Source of the DNA: Lignipirellula cremea
GTDB lineage: Bacteria; Planctomycetota; Planctomycetia; Pirellulales; Pirellulaceae
Assembly: GCF_007751035.1 (NCBI RefSeq)
Contig: NZ_CP036433.1
Location: 4,941,001 to 5,005,000, forward strand
DNA: 64,000 bases
Direction of reading: 5' to 3'
Under the pieces are notes generated by a model. It was not told where the DNA came from. It saw only the letters and a list, made by a program, of their open reading frames with translations, and searched no databases. The position numbers and the translations under genes were made by a program. Below are positions 1-8,589 of this stretch, one piece after another. Position 1 is the first letter of the stretch; each line of letters starts with the position of its first letter.

Positions 1-116
1 TCGGCCTGGCGGAGATCCACGATCTCTTCCAACTGGGCAAACACGGCGTCAAACTCCGCCGCCCGCGCCTGCTCAGATTTCTGTGCTTTCTGCTTACGTT
101 TCTGTTTGGCCGCCAT
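1..116 (-). CDS. 5' part of an unrecognised gene (cut by window edge)
   Basis: The ATG lies at 116-114 on the minus strand and the frame stays open to the window edge, giving about 38 residues. The peptide begins MAAKQKRKQKAQKSEQ and is very basic for the first 13 residues, then becomes an acidic, probably helical stretch with FAQLEEIVDLRQ. I do not recognise the family. A short tandem repeat at 155-201, just upstream, resembles the end of an insertion element, so it could be the first gene of such an element, but this is inference from position only. Confidence 0.5.
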   Translation of the reverse strand, partial: MAAKQKRKQKAQKSEQARAAEFDAVFAQLEEIVDLRQA

Positions 117-154
117 CGCAAGACTCCTTATCAATGAGTAAGAGGTCAGGAAGG

Positions 155-201
155 GGCGCAAATTTCATGCCAAAACATGCGGCGCAAAATTCATGCCAAA
201 A
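155..201. repeat. Tandem 21-bp repeat, possible insertion-sequence end
   Basis: Two copies of a 21-bp unit (155-175 and 181-201) containing TTCATGCCAAAA are spaced 26 bp apart and differ at one position. Short repeats with this spacing occur at the ends of some insertion-sequence families. They sit directly upstream of the incomplete gene at the left edge. No second end is visible in the window. Confidence 0.5.
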
Positions 202-240
202 ACCACCCCAGGCAACGGATTTGGTAAAAACAGTGCCATT

Positions 241-320
241 GGGCGCTAGCCCCCGGTTTTTTTGGCAGCACAGCAGTACGGCCGACATCGCTCACTCTAA
301 GATTGAAGATTGACGCAGCA
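241..320 (+). repeat. MITE type A, left-truncated copy
   Basis: This 80-bp stretch matches the right-hand part of the complete type A element at 26870-26993 with only a few differences. It ends in the same TTGACGCAGCA terminus. The left part of the element is not recognisable upstream of 241. It abuts the type B element that begins at 325, with TTAG between them. The same A/B pairing, in the other arrangement, occurs near 26.8 kb. Confidence 0.75.
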
Positions 321-324
321 TTAG

Positions 325-449
325 TGCTGCGTCAAGGCAAAGAGTTCGGGTTCTTCCCATTAGCCGTTTTGGCGATAGCCACGGTTAACTAAAAGGAACA
401 GCGGCTCGCGCGAAAATGGCCAAACCTAAAATTGAAACTTGACGCACCA
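325..449 (+). mobile_element. MITE type B, copy 1 (125 bp)
   Basis: A 125-bp non-coding element is nearly identical to those at 18083-18207, 26741-26865 and 39337-39461. Its ends are imperfect inverted repeats: TGCTGCGTCAAG on the left, and TGGTGCGTCAAG on the right when read inward. It is flanked by TTAG on the left and CTAG on the right, consistent with a 4-bp NTAG target duplication that has picked up a change. It lies about 45 bp downstream of the transglutaminase-like gene. Confidence 0.85.
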
Positions 450-494
450 CTAGTGCGGGGGCGTCGCCAGTTTTTGTCACGGGCCGCCTGCGGC

Positions 495-2576
495 TTACTG
501 CGCTTCTATGCGGACGAAGTCGTTGACAATTGCTTTCCCGGTGGGAACCGTGAAGGTATGCGTCTCCGCTCCGGCCGGGATTTGCTCGGTATGAGTTTTG
601 GACTGGGCGCCTTCCTTCCAGCCGAAGCTGACGATCGTCGCCTGGGGAACGTTCGTTTGGTACAGACCATAAAGGCGCACATCGAACAGGCCCGTGCTGT
701 AGCCGCCCTGGTAGACCTGGACTTTGACCAGGGCGGAGCGGACGTCGGCGTCGCTGACGTCCGCGGAGCCGTACATCCAGCCGTTGGAGTAATCGTTGTC
801 GGTGGGCAGTTCGGCCTTGCCCAGCGGGCGCCAGGACTTGCCGCCATCGGTGGAGACTTCCAGCTTGAAGTCGGTCCCGCTCGGGGTGGGCGAACGGACC
901 TTGAAGTTCGCGGCGGCGGTCACCTGGCGAAGCATCCCCGGCGAGTCGACTTGGAAGACCACCACGCCTGGCTTGTTGTCGGTGGTCTGGTACGCCATGT
1001 CCCGCAGGACCTGGCTTCCTTTGAAGACCATGTTTTTCGATCGCAGGGCGACCGCTTCGACCTGGGCGATGGTTGCTTCGCTGCGTGCGAAGTTCGGCCT
1101 GACAGCAACGACGCCGCGGGAGGCGCAGCGATACGTCACCTGCGAGCCGTCGGCCTGCAGCTGCGGGTACATCGCCTGGTTCATTTGACAAGTGGTGGCG
1201 AAGGTCACGGCGTTGAGGCCGCTGTCGCCCTTCATCCCCAGACGAATCCGCCAGTCGTGTCGACCCTTGAGCTGCTCGGTCAGATCCAACCGGAATTCGC
1301 CGCTGAGGTTGCCGGCAGGCTTCCAGCTGAGCCCTTGGTCGGTCGACACTTCCACGCCGAGCTGGCCGATTGCCTGGCCGGTCATCACCACGCCGTCGGT
1401 CGCCTTGCCACCCATCGGATTCTTGTCATCCACCGGATCGCCAGCGATCACGTACGGCGAGCAATGGCTAAAGACGATGCTGGCGGGCTGGCCGTCGCGG
1501 CTCTTGAGTTTCGGGGAGCCGCCTGCAGCAAGGTTGGCGGTTTGCTCGACCACGCCTTCGCGATAAGAGTCGGCGCCCAGATCGGGCGTAAACACAAACT
1601 CCGCGTTGCAGTAGCTGGCGTCGCCCCGATACGCCTGCCGGTCCATCGTCGCCGGATGCGATGCGTGGCCCGTGTTCACGAACGTCCAGTCGCGGAACGG
1701 CCCGCCTGCATTCTTGGGGTCGCCGTGCCAGAAGCGGCGTTTCTCCATCCCGCCGAAGTGGTCGCGATCGAACCAGCGGGTAAAACTCTCGCCGCTGCGC
1801 AAGTGCACGACGCCTGGCTGGGCGGCATAGCCGGTGCTGTACAACCGGTGCCACTTGTCGGCGCCCTGTTTGGCGATCACACTCCAGCCGCCTTGCATGC
1901 TTTTGAAATCCGACGGCCAGGCGAACGGGTAACAGGGGGTCGGCGGATGGGAATGTCGCACCAGGCTGTGATCCTTGGCGATATCTTCATACCCGGCGAC
2001 CACGCCGTCTTTCCGGAAGACCAGACCCGCCATATCTGTATCATAGGCATGCCAGCCGCCGTCGTAGCGAATCTCGCTGTTGGTATGACCGGGGAACGCG
2101 CGCCGCCTCGGCTCGAAACCGAGCGCACGCCAGTAAGGTTCATTCCAGGCGTGAACCGTCCCGCACAGGCCGTACCCATACGAAAACCTCGCAATGTTGG
2201 CGTCGTAAGGGATCAATTCGTTCTGCGGCTGGGCGACGTCGGGCGCATGGTCGGTAGCTCCCCATTCCTGCGGCGAGTGCAGGTGGTACTGGTGCTGCAG
2301 GATCCACTGGAACATGGCGATTGCCTTGTCCTGGGGCGTGCTGGCGCCGCGGGTGGCGAACGTCACGCAGTCTTCGATCTCCTGAAAGGCGCCTTCGCCG
2401 GCGTAGACCGGGTGGTCCGTTTGCAAAGTAGGATCGCCCACTTCGGCCTGCACGGCGCTGGGCAAAAGGAAGATGACGACAGCGGCGATCATCGTGGATC
2501 CGACGATTCTCTTGAGCATCGATTTACCTGCAGCCTGAATAGCGAAATCGGGAAAGAGCGAGACCTGGCGTCGCAC
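495..2576 (-). CDS. Secreted transglutaminase-like protein
   Basis: The 693-residue product has a hydrophobic export signal at about residues 20-45. A papain/transglutaminase-like core follows: Cys138 in GLCGT, His164 in GHTNSEI and Asp179 in HAYDTDMAG have the order and spacing of the Cys-His-Asp triad. Residues 190-693 are beta-rich and hold repeated VSTDGG-type patterns, suggesting Ig-like or sugar-binding modules. I chose the GTG at 2576 because a strong TAGGAGGG site lies 8 bp upstream; the ATG at 2519 would give a more standard signal peptide and is a real alternative. The gene upstream on the same strand is the acetolactate-decarboxylase-like lipoprotein. The substrate is unknown. Confidence 0.8.
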   Translation of the reverse strand: MRRQVSLFPDFAIQAAGKSMLKRIVGSTMIAAVVIFLLPSAVQAEVGDPTLQTDHPVYAGEGAFQEIEDCVTFATRGASTPQDKAIAMFQWILQHQYHLHSPQEWGATDHAPDVAQPQNELIPYDANIARFSYGYGLCGTVHAWNEPYWRALGFEPRRRAFPGHTNSEIRYDGGWHAYDTDMAGLVFRKDGVVAGYEDIAKDHSLVRHSHPPTPCYPFAWPSDFKSMQGGWSVIAKQGADKWHRLYSTGYAAQPGVVHLRSGESFTRWFDRDHFGGMEKRRFWHGDPKNAGGPFRDWTFVNTGHASHPATMDRQAYRGDASYCNAEFVFTPDLGADSYREGVVEQTANLAAGGSPKLKSRDGQPASIVFSHCSPYVIAGDPVDDKNPMGGKATDGVVMTGQAIGQLGVEVSTDQGLSWKPAGNLSGEFRLDLTEQLKGRHDWRIRLGMKGDSGLNAVTFATTCQMNQAMYPQLQADGSQVTYRCASRGVVAVRPNFARSEATIAQVEAVALRSKNMVFKGSQVLRDMAYQTTDNKPGVVVFQVDSPGMLRQVTAAANFKVRSPTPSGTDFKLEVSTDGGKSWRPLGKAELPTDNDYSNGWMYGSADVSDADVRSALVKVQVYQGGYSTGLFDVRLYGLYQTNVPQATIVSFGWKEGAQSKTHTEQIPAGAETHTFTVPTGKAIVNDFVRIEAQ

Positions 2577-2770
2577 TCGAATAACCCTCCTATCCTACCA
2601 CTCCACCGTCGAGCGGCAGCCGCGACGTGATTGACAATGACCTGGTAATTGAACCACTGGGGTTTCACGCGGCGCAGGCGGTCTTCGTCAGACGAGACTC
2701 CCTGCCCCTTGGGACAGCGAAGAATGCGACCTTCAAGGTGCTGGCCGGACGTCGCTATGGCGCCAATTTG

Positions 2771-3655
2771 CTACTGCGCCGATTTGTCGGTGCGAGCGCG
2801 TTCGACCGCATCGAGTTCCGTGCGCAAATCGGCGCCCAGGTCCGATGTGTTGAATCGCGGGTTATCGGGCAATTTGATCAACCAGTCGCGGCAGATGTCG
2901 TACTGCAGGCGGGCCTCACGCAGCTGACAAGCGAGCACATGGCCGCCTACCGTTCGGTCGGCCGAAAGGAAATGCCAGTGGTATCCCGGCACGTTGAGAC
3001 CGTGCACCCAGGTCGGACAACGTATCCCCACCAGTGTGCCCCGTTGAGCGGTGTGCGTCCACACGCTTTGGCTGGACGCCACCTCCGCCAGCGGCTTGTA
3101 AGGCGGCTGCTGAGGGTGAACACTGCGAACGGTGATCGTGGGAAACTGTCCCTCGACGCGGATGGCGATGAAATGGTTTTTCTGTGCCAGTGTTTGATCG
3201 ACAAGACGTTCCAGATCCGCCAGCCCGGCCAGGGCGTCGCACGCAAACTCCCCTTCGGGCTCCAGCCTGGCGACAATAGCGAACGGCGTGGTCTGCTGGG
3301 GATCGACCTCAACCACCTTGCCGTCGCCCCGCACCTGAAAGACTTGACCATCGAGGATGATCATCTCGCCGTCGAGGTGATCGAGCGTGCCCAGACCGAA
3401 GTCCCCATATTCGAGCACTTCCTGAAAGGTAAACGAGCCATCGTACTGCCCCAGCATAAGTGCGTTGATCACAGAAAACTGCGTGATCTGGTCCTGACGA
3501 TCCCCAGCGGTCCTTACGGCCGCGGGTTGACCTGCGGGAGAAACACCAGGCGGCTCCTCCACTACGAGTCGCGTACAAGAGGCCGTCGCTAGCACCGCCA
3601 GACCGATTACTGCCAGACCGAGTCCGCCGCCTCGACATGATCTACGCGTTCGCAT
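2771..3655 (-). CDS. budA: Acetolactate decarboxylase family lipoprotein
   Basis: The family converts (S)-2-acetolactate to (R)-acetoin using a zinc ion. The sequence has the family core from about residue 56 (ITQFSVINALMLGQYDG) onward. The three zinc-ligand histidines fit His226 and His228 in GYHWHF and His239 in GGHVLAC. The N-terminus (residues 1-27) is a lipoprotein signal with ATAS-Cys27, so the enzyme is predicted to be anchored outside the cytoplasm, which is unusual because most relatives are cytoplasmic. The 294-residue length fits the family plus the signal. No acetolactate synthase gene is nearby, so a butanediol pathway is not supported by context. Confidence 0.85.
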   Translation of the reverse strand: MRTRRSCRGGGLGLAVIGLAVLATASCTRLVVEEPPGVSPAGQPAAVRTAGDRQDQITQFSVINALMLGQYDGSFTFQEVLEYGDFGLGTLDHLDGEMIILDGQVFQVRGDGKVVEVDPQQTTPFAIVARLEPEGEFACDALAGLADLERLVDQTLAQKNHFIAIRVEGQFPTITVRSVHPQQPPYKPLAEVASSQSVWTHTAQRGTLVGIRCPTWVHGLNVPGYHWHFLSADRTVGGHVLACQLREARLQYDICRDWLIKLPDNPRFNTSDLGADLRTELDAVERARTDKSAQ

Positions 3656-3968
3656 CTTTTTCCTTTGCTGCTGAATTTCGACCAGGAAGCGTCTAGCGCT
3701 GTCAATCGCCGAACATCATACCACCTTGTCGCCTGTTCCAGCCTGGGCCAGTCGCCGATCCTGTGCCGGGCGTATGGCTCGACGATCGGAAGTTGCATGC
3801 CGGATCGGGCGTCCCTTACAATGTGGCCAGGATCACCAGGACCCTGACTCGGCGGCCGGTTCGACCGGAGACTGCACAGCGCCGTCCGTTTGCTTTGCTC
3901 TACAGGATCTTCTTTCGGCGCCGTGATCCTCCATGTCCCTCATCCATGACGATCTCTCGGAGTTGCAA
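3656..3968. other. Intergenic region, divergent promoters expected
   Basis: This gap separates the minus-strand decarboxylase-like gene from the plus-strand secreted protein, so both promoters should be here. I see no convincing hexamer pair, repeat or small gene. Confidence 0.4.
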
Positions 3969-4577
3969 ATGCGAACCTTTGTTTTGTTGACGGTGGCGTC
4001 CGTCTTTCTAATGGGGACGGCGGCGCACTCCGCGGAACCGGACTTGAAAACGCGCATCGGAAAAATCGTTGCTGCGGCGAACGGGGAAGAAAAACTGCTC
4101 AAACTGTTTCGCATTAGAGAGGAACTCAGCGTCGGTTCCGATCCCGAAAAAAAAGGGAAGGAGCGAGTGTCTATCCTGGAACCGCCAAATCATTGGTGGA
4201 TCGGGAAACGCGAACGCGGCCCCGAGCCCGCCAAGTTTTTAGCGTGGGCCTGGACGCTGGGAGCACTGACGGATCCCGCTTCCGTTGTGGAATCGATTCC
4301 CGAAATCACCGAGTCCGGCAAGACCGTGTACGGCCTGCGGGTGAGTGGAACCATGGATCCGCCGATGGATCTTTACTTTGACAAAGAGAACGATCGCCTG
4401 ATGCGTATCGACTGGCGAAAGGACATGCACCGACTAAGTGAGTGGCAGGAGCGCGACGGGGTCATGTATCCGGCGAAGTGCATCGGGTACAAAAAATCTA
4501 ACGGCAAGCCGTGGTACTTTAGCCAGATCCTTGAACTAGAGCCGCTCAGCGAACTGCCCGAAGAGCTGACGCGATAA
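3969..4577 (+). CDS. Secreted protein of unknown function
   Basis: The product has 202 residues and starts with a clear signal peptide (MRTFVLLTVASVFLMGTAAHSA). The start at 3969 has a GGAG site 7 bp upstream. The mature part is a mixed alpha/beta protein with no motif I recognise. Its last third (WQERDGVMYPAKCIGYKKSNGK) recalls the outer-membrane lipoprotein-sorting type of fold, in which a sugar- or lipid-carrying beta sheet reads similarly, but this is only an impression. It stands alone between divergent and co-directional neighbours. Confidence 0.7.
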   Translation: MRTFVLLTVASVFLMGTAAHSAEPDLKTRIGKIVAAANGEEKLLKLFRIREELSVGSDPEKKGKERVSILEPPNHWWIGKRERGPEPAKFLAWAWTLGALTDPASVVESIPEITESGKTVYGLRVSGTMDPPMDLYFDKENDRLMRIDWRKDMHRLSEWQERDGVMYPAKCIGYKKSNGKPWYFSQILELEPLSELPEELTR

Positions 4578-4591
4578 GCCTGCCAGCACTT

Positions 4592-4616
4592 GCGCCCCGC
4601 GTAGCCGGGGTGCTTT
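4592..4616 (+). terminator. Possible weak terminator
   Basis: An 8-bp GC-rich stem (GCGCCCCG with CGGGGTGC, one G-U pair, loop CGTAGC) followed by TTT lies 15 bp after the stop of the secreted protein. The U tract is short, so termination is only probable. Confidence 0.35.
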
Positions 4617-4731
4617 GGCAGCAGGAACAACGGAGAGCAGATTCGATGAAGACTCCAGCGCCGATCGGCCGCCGACGACCGCCAGGGGGCGGCAATTTTC
4701 GCGACGCATTTCCCTCCACCGGAGGCGTGCG

Positions 4732-5328
4732 ATGACCCTTCGCCTGTTCTTCATGCGGCATGGGGAAACGGAGTGGGCGCTTTCGGGGCAACATACGGGT
4801 CGCGCTGACATTCCGCTGACCGAGCACGGCGAAGTCGAAGCTCGCCAACTGGGCCTGCGTATTCGCTCGGTCGCGTTCGATCATGTTCTGACTAGCCCCT
4901 TGCAACGTGCTCGCCGTACCTGCGAACTGGCAGGTCTTTTGCATCAGGCAGAAATCGATCCGGACCTGGCGGAATGGGACAATGGCGACTACGAAGGCCA
5001 AACGCTGGCCGAGATCCGTGCAGCGAGACCCGGCTGGAATCTCTTCCGCGACGGTTGCCCTCAAGGGGAAACGCCTGAGCAAATTTCGGCGCGAGCGGAT
5101 CGACTCGTCCAGCGACTGTCCGGTCTGGAGGGCAATGTGGCTCTCTTTTCACACAGCCATCTGGGGCGCGTCCTGGCCGCGCGCTGGATCGGACTCCCAG
5201 TAGAGCGGGCACAGCATTTTCTGCTCGGCACCGCATCGCTGAGCATCCTTGGCTACGAACACCATCGCACCGATGAGCCTGCCATTACGTTATGGAACTC
5301 CCCTCCCTTCGAGACTTACGGTGCGTAA
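4732..5328 (+). CDS. Histidine phosphatase family protein
   Basis: This 198-residue protein belongs to the phosphoglycerate-mutase-like histidine phosphatases. The phosphorylated histidine is His10 in MRHGETEW. The later FSHSHLGRVLAARW segment provides the second conserved histidine, and LTSPLQRARRTCELAG gives the phosphate-binding arginine. The ATG at 4732 has a GGAGG site 6 bp upstream; an earlier in-frame start would add an implausible arginine-rich leader. The length and the lack of a long insertion fit a phosphatase (PhoE/CobC-like) better than a glycolytic mutase. The substrate cannot be inferred from the neighbours. Confidence 0.85.
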   Translation: MTLRLFFMRHGETEWALSGQHTGRADIPLTEHGEVEARQLGLRIRSVAFDHVLTSPLQRARRTCELAGLLHQAEIDPDLAEWDNGDYEGQTLAEIRAARPGWNLFRDGCPQGETPEQISARADRLVQRLSGLEGNVALFSHSHLGRVLAARWIGLPVERAQHFLLGTASLSILGYEHHRTDEPAITLWNSPPFETYGA

Positions 5329-5352
5329 CCCGCTCGGATGCTGGCTTCGACG

Positions 5353-5769
5353 TTAGCGGATTGTCAGGTCGCCATTGAAAATCCATAACAGCAGGCCGAT
5401 GTCCGCCAGGGAGAGCGCGACCGAGAAGAACATCGGATGCAGGTCCAGAATGATGCAAGACAGAAAGACCACTACGGCTGCCACAAGCAGGAAACCAATG
5501 TCGCCCCACGTCAGTTCTTCCAGAATGCGGCCGGCAACCAGGAAGACCACAAAGGCGATGATCGGAAAAAGCATCATGGCGAAGAAATTCTCAAATGCAG
5601 GGAACCGGGGCTTCTCGCAAGGTTGCGTTGTCCGCCATGGAGTTATCACCCATTCCATGGCGCCGCGGTCAAAATAAAGTTCGCTGGATTGCGATTTCGT
5701 GTTGGCTGCGTCTTCCAGCAGTAGCAGGCGGCAGGCGAACACCGCATCCAAAAAACGATTGTCCGGCAT
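5353..5769 (-). CDS. Small membrane protein of unknown function
   Basis: The 138-residue product has an unremarkable soluble N-terminal half (residues 1-60). Three hydrophobic segments follow in residues 65-133 (LFPIIAFVVFLVAGRIL, IGFLLVAAVVVFLSCIIL and FFSVALSLADIGLLLWIF). No known domain is visible. It is convergent with the phosphatase gene and divergent from the acyl-CoA synthetase gene. The start is not fixed by a clear ribosome site; a start further downstream would remove part of the soluble half only. Confidence 0.6.
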   Translation of the reverse strand: MPDNRFLDAVFACRLLLLEDAANTKSQSSELYFDRGAMEWVITPWRTTQPCEKPRFPAFENFFAMMLFPIIAFVVFLVAGRILEELTWGDIGFLLVAAVVVFLSCIILDLHPMFFSVALSLADIGLLLWIFNGDLTIR

Positions 5770-5811
5770 CAGATCGACCGCTCCCAGCGGGCCTTTCGAT
5801 TAGAGTTACCC

Positions 5812-7341
5812 ATGAACGAACGCTCCCCGCTGCAGGCGTTGCTGGACGGTCCGCTGCGCGAGAATCCCGACAAAATCGTCCTCCGGACAGACGCGGGGCA
5901 GCTGACCTGCCGTGAATTGCACGAGCAGGCGGGTCGCGTGGCGGCGGGTCTGCAGCGATGCGGCGTGCAGTCGGGAGATCGGGTCGCCTGGGTGCTGCCA
6001 AACGGTATCGAAGCGGTTCTGGCAACGCTGGCCTGCTACCGCCTGGGGGCGGTCGCGGTTCCGCTGAATGTTCGGTACGTCGCGAGTGAAGTGCGAGACG
6101 TCATCGAACGTGTCGATCCCCGGGTGATCATTTTCGACGTCGCATGCGACGCGGCCCTCAGGCCTGTCCTGGAGTCCAATCGCCAGCGAGTGGCAGTGAC
6201 GGTCGGCGCCGCCGAGGATTCGTCGAAGAGTTTCGCGTCGCTGCAAAAGCACGCCCAATTCGAGGACCAGCCTGTCGGAGCGGATCATCCCGCATTGATT
6301 CTTTTTACGTCAGGCAGCACCGGGCGTCCCAAGGGAGTGGTCCATTCACACCAGGGCGCTTATGGCGCTATCGATGCCTCGCGACAGCTGTTTGATTTCA
6401 AGGCGGACGACATTGTTCTGGTCGGCAAGCCGATCTGCCACGCGGGAGGCCTGCAGACGCAGCTCCTGCCAGCGCTCCTTGCCGGCTGCCAGGTGATCCT
6501 GGCCATGAAGCCGACGCCCGCGGCGGCGGTTGCGTTGCTCCAGTCCCTTTCCGTGACGGAGTATGGGCTGCTGGCCAGCGATTTGCTGGATTTTATCGAG
6601 TATCTGGAAGCGCGCCCGGTGGACCTGCCGAGCCTGAAATACGGTATCGGTTCCGGCGATACCGTTCCCGTCGACTTGCACCAGCGATTTCGAGAGCTGT
6701 TTGGCTGGGAAATCATGGAAGGCGCCGGCATGACCGAGATCGGCTGCTACTATGCGGCCAATCCACGTTACGGAAAGCGGAAGTGGGGCTCGCTGGGCCT
6801 GCCCGCCCCCGGCGTCGAGCTGAAGATTGTTGATGAAGCGGGAGTCGCTTGTTCGCCGGATCAGACAGGAGAAATTCTCCTGCGAACTTCCTCCGCCATG
6901 ACTGGCTATTGGAATGATCCGGAAGCAACGGCGGAAATCTTTCACGATGGCTGGCTGCATACGGGCGACCTGGCCTACCGGGACGCGGATGACTACGTAT
7001 GGTTTGTGGGTCGCAAGAAACTGATGATCGTGCGGCGCGGCTCTAACATCGCTCCGATCGAGCTCGAGAATATCCTCGATGAGCATCCGCGCGTGCACGC
7101 CTCGGTGGTCGTCGGCATTCCCGATCGGCGGGACGGGCAAGTTCCGGTGGCCTGCGTGGCGGCAGTCGAAAACCAACGGGACCTGCTGGAAGGAGAACTC
7201 CGCGACTATGCAGCCAGTCGACTGTCGGCGTACAAGAACCCCGCGCACTATCTGTTTCTGGAAGATCTGCCGCGCAATGGCGTCGGCAAGTTTGATCGGC
7301 ACAAGCTGCAGGAACTGGCGGAGCAGGCCTTCGCAGGTTAA
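5812..7341 (+). CDS. Class I acyl-CoA synthetase (AMP-binding)
   Basis: The 509-residue protein is a complete member of the adenylate-forming family that activates a carboxylic acid as acyl-AMP and then acyl-CoA. The P-loop-like A3 motif LFTSGSTGRPKG lies near residue 165. GAGMTEIG (A5), HTGDLAYRDADDYVWFVGRKK (A7/A8 region) and the C-terminal NGVGKFDR with the catalytic lysine are all present. The length is that of stand-alone fatty-acid or cyclohexanecarboxylate/aromatic acid CoA ligases. The neighbours give no hint of the acid used. The start follows a GAG-containing stretch, and a longer form is unlikely. Confidence 0.9.
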   Translation: MNERSPLQALLDGPLRENPDKIVLRTDAGQLTCRELHEQAGRVAAGLQRCGVQSGDRVAWVLPNGIEAVLATLACYRLGAVAVPLNVRYVASEVRDVIERVDPRVIIFDVACDAALRPVLESNRQRVAVTVGAAEDSSKSFASLQKHAQFEDQPVGADHPALILFTSGSTGRPKGVVHSHQGAYGAIDASRQLFDFKADDIVLVGKPICHAGGLQTQLLPALLAGCQVILAMKPTPAAAVALLQSLSVTEYGLLASDLLDFIEYLEARPVDLPSLKYGIGSGDTVPVDLHQRFRELFGWEIMEGAGMTEIGCYYAANPRYGKRKWGSLGLPAPGVELKIVDEAGVACSPDQTGEILLRTSSAMTGYWNDPEATAEIFHDGWLHTGDLAYRDADDYVWFVGRKKLMIVRRGSNIAPIELENILDEHPRVHASVVVGIPDRRDGQVPVACVAAVENQRDLLEGELRDYAASRLSAYKNPAHYLFLEDLPRNGVGKFDRHKLQELAEQAFAG

Positions 7342-7564
7342 AGGAGCGGGATCAGCCAGCCGTCAACGCAGATCGCGTTTCCGTCCCTGAAATAACCGTC
7401 GCAACTCGATGCAACCGGGCTGCGAAACGAACGGATTCGCCCTGACCTGCTGCACGATCGACTGTTTCCCCATTGCCGAAATGCGTCTTGCTGCAATGGC
7501 GGGACGCGCCAGCTACAATCGTTGTTTTGGGAAATTGTCGGCCGAGTTTACCTGGAGAAGCGTT

Positions 7565-8332
7565 ATGGTTCGTTCGTTGCTGGTGCTGGTTTCGTTCTGC
7601 CTGTTGACCGTCGGCTTCTGTCGCCAGGCCAGCGCGGAGATCATCGGGATTGGACTCGACTGGCGAAAGAACATCTTCGTTCAGGAGTACTGGAGCGAAG
7701 GGAAGCCGTACTACGCCATTGCCAACAAAACCGATTCCGACCAGACGATCGTCTGCGTCGCCTATCGGGGCCAGGCAAAACTGGCTGGCCCCTGGAAGGC
7801 GCCGGCCAATTCGGTCGTGCATGTGGATGCGTCGCCATTGATCGGAAAGGACCTCGTCCAGTTTGACCTGGAAGGCGGCTCTTCACTCGGGCTGATGGCG
7901 GCTCCTCCAGCCCCCGGCGATATCCCCCAGGCGCCAGTGGTCAGCTTCGACGGACTCAACGGTTCCGGCGGGCGGCACACCGATATCTGGGTCGAGCAGA
8001 ACGCTACGACGTTCACCTCCGGCAAGCCAGTCGAATTGCGGATGCAGATCCCGGGAACGCAGGGAGAGCTGATGGTCAAAAAGGGCGACCTGCCCGCCAT
8101 CGAGGTCGTTTGCGACACCCTCAAGGTTACCCCGGGCAAGAATGGCGGCTTTACGCTCGACTTTGCCAAACCCACCAAAGCCCAGGACGTTCACACGGTC
8201 GTACTGAAGTTTGTCGCCCCCACGGTCAAAAGCCCGACGATGCTCACCGTCGACAACTGGCTTTGGGCGCAAGGGAAAAGAGGCGGCCACGGCATCACCC
8301 GCGGCGTGGTCGTGGAACCGGCAGGGAAGTAA
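7565..8332 (+). CDS. Secreted protein of unknown function
   Basis: The product has 255 residues with a signal peptide (MVRSLLVLVSFCLLTVGFCRQASA). The start at 7565 follows a GGAGA site 7 bp upstream. The mature part has two beta-rich halves: residues 25-110, and a second half around VELRMQIPGTQGELMVKKGD. I do not recognise the family. It lies between the acyl-CoA synthetase and the DUF2071 fusion gene on the same strand, but gaps above 200 bp argue against one operon. Confidence 0.7.
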   Translation: MVRSLLVLVSFCLLTVGFCRQASAEIIGIGLDWRKNIFVQEYWSEGKPYYAIANKTDSDQTIVCVAYRGQAKLAGPWKAPANSVVHVDASPLIGKDLVQFDLEGGSSLGLMAAPPAPGDIPQAPVVSFDGLNGSGGRHTDIWVEQNATTFTSGKPVELRMQIPGTQGELMVKKGDLPAIEVVCDTLKVTPGKNGGFTLDFAKPTKAQDVHTVVLKFVAPTVKSPTMLTVDNWLWAQGKRGGHGITRGVVVEPAGK

Positions 8333-8589
8333 CGCAGATCGCTTTCGCAATTCAGGTTGCGATCCGCTGACGAGTTGCAAAGGCAGCGGCGACTACCAGG
8401 ATATGCCTGCAGTTTCTCAACGCTAGTCTGGCCCTGTAGTCGGCTAGTAGCTCGACGATCTTTTCTCGTTAATCGTCCAAGACCTTTCACGGTTACGTCG
8501 CTTGACGTCGCGTCGTTTCCGGCGTTGCTAACCTTTAACGACGGACGTTGCAACGAACCGCTTGATACTCCTGCGAAGATCGTCCCTCT

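Noticed and set aside
432-2630. Long plus-strand open frame of over 700 codons
   Set aside because: It lies antisense to the transglutaminase-like gene, has no start signal, and its translation has no family likeness; high GC makes such mirror frames common.
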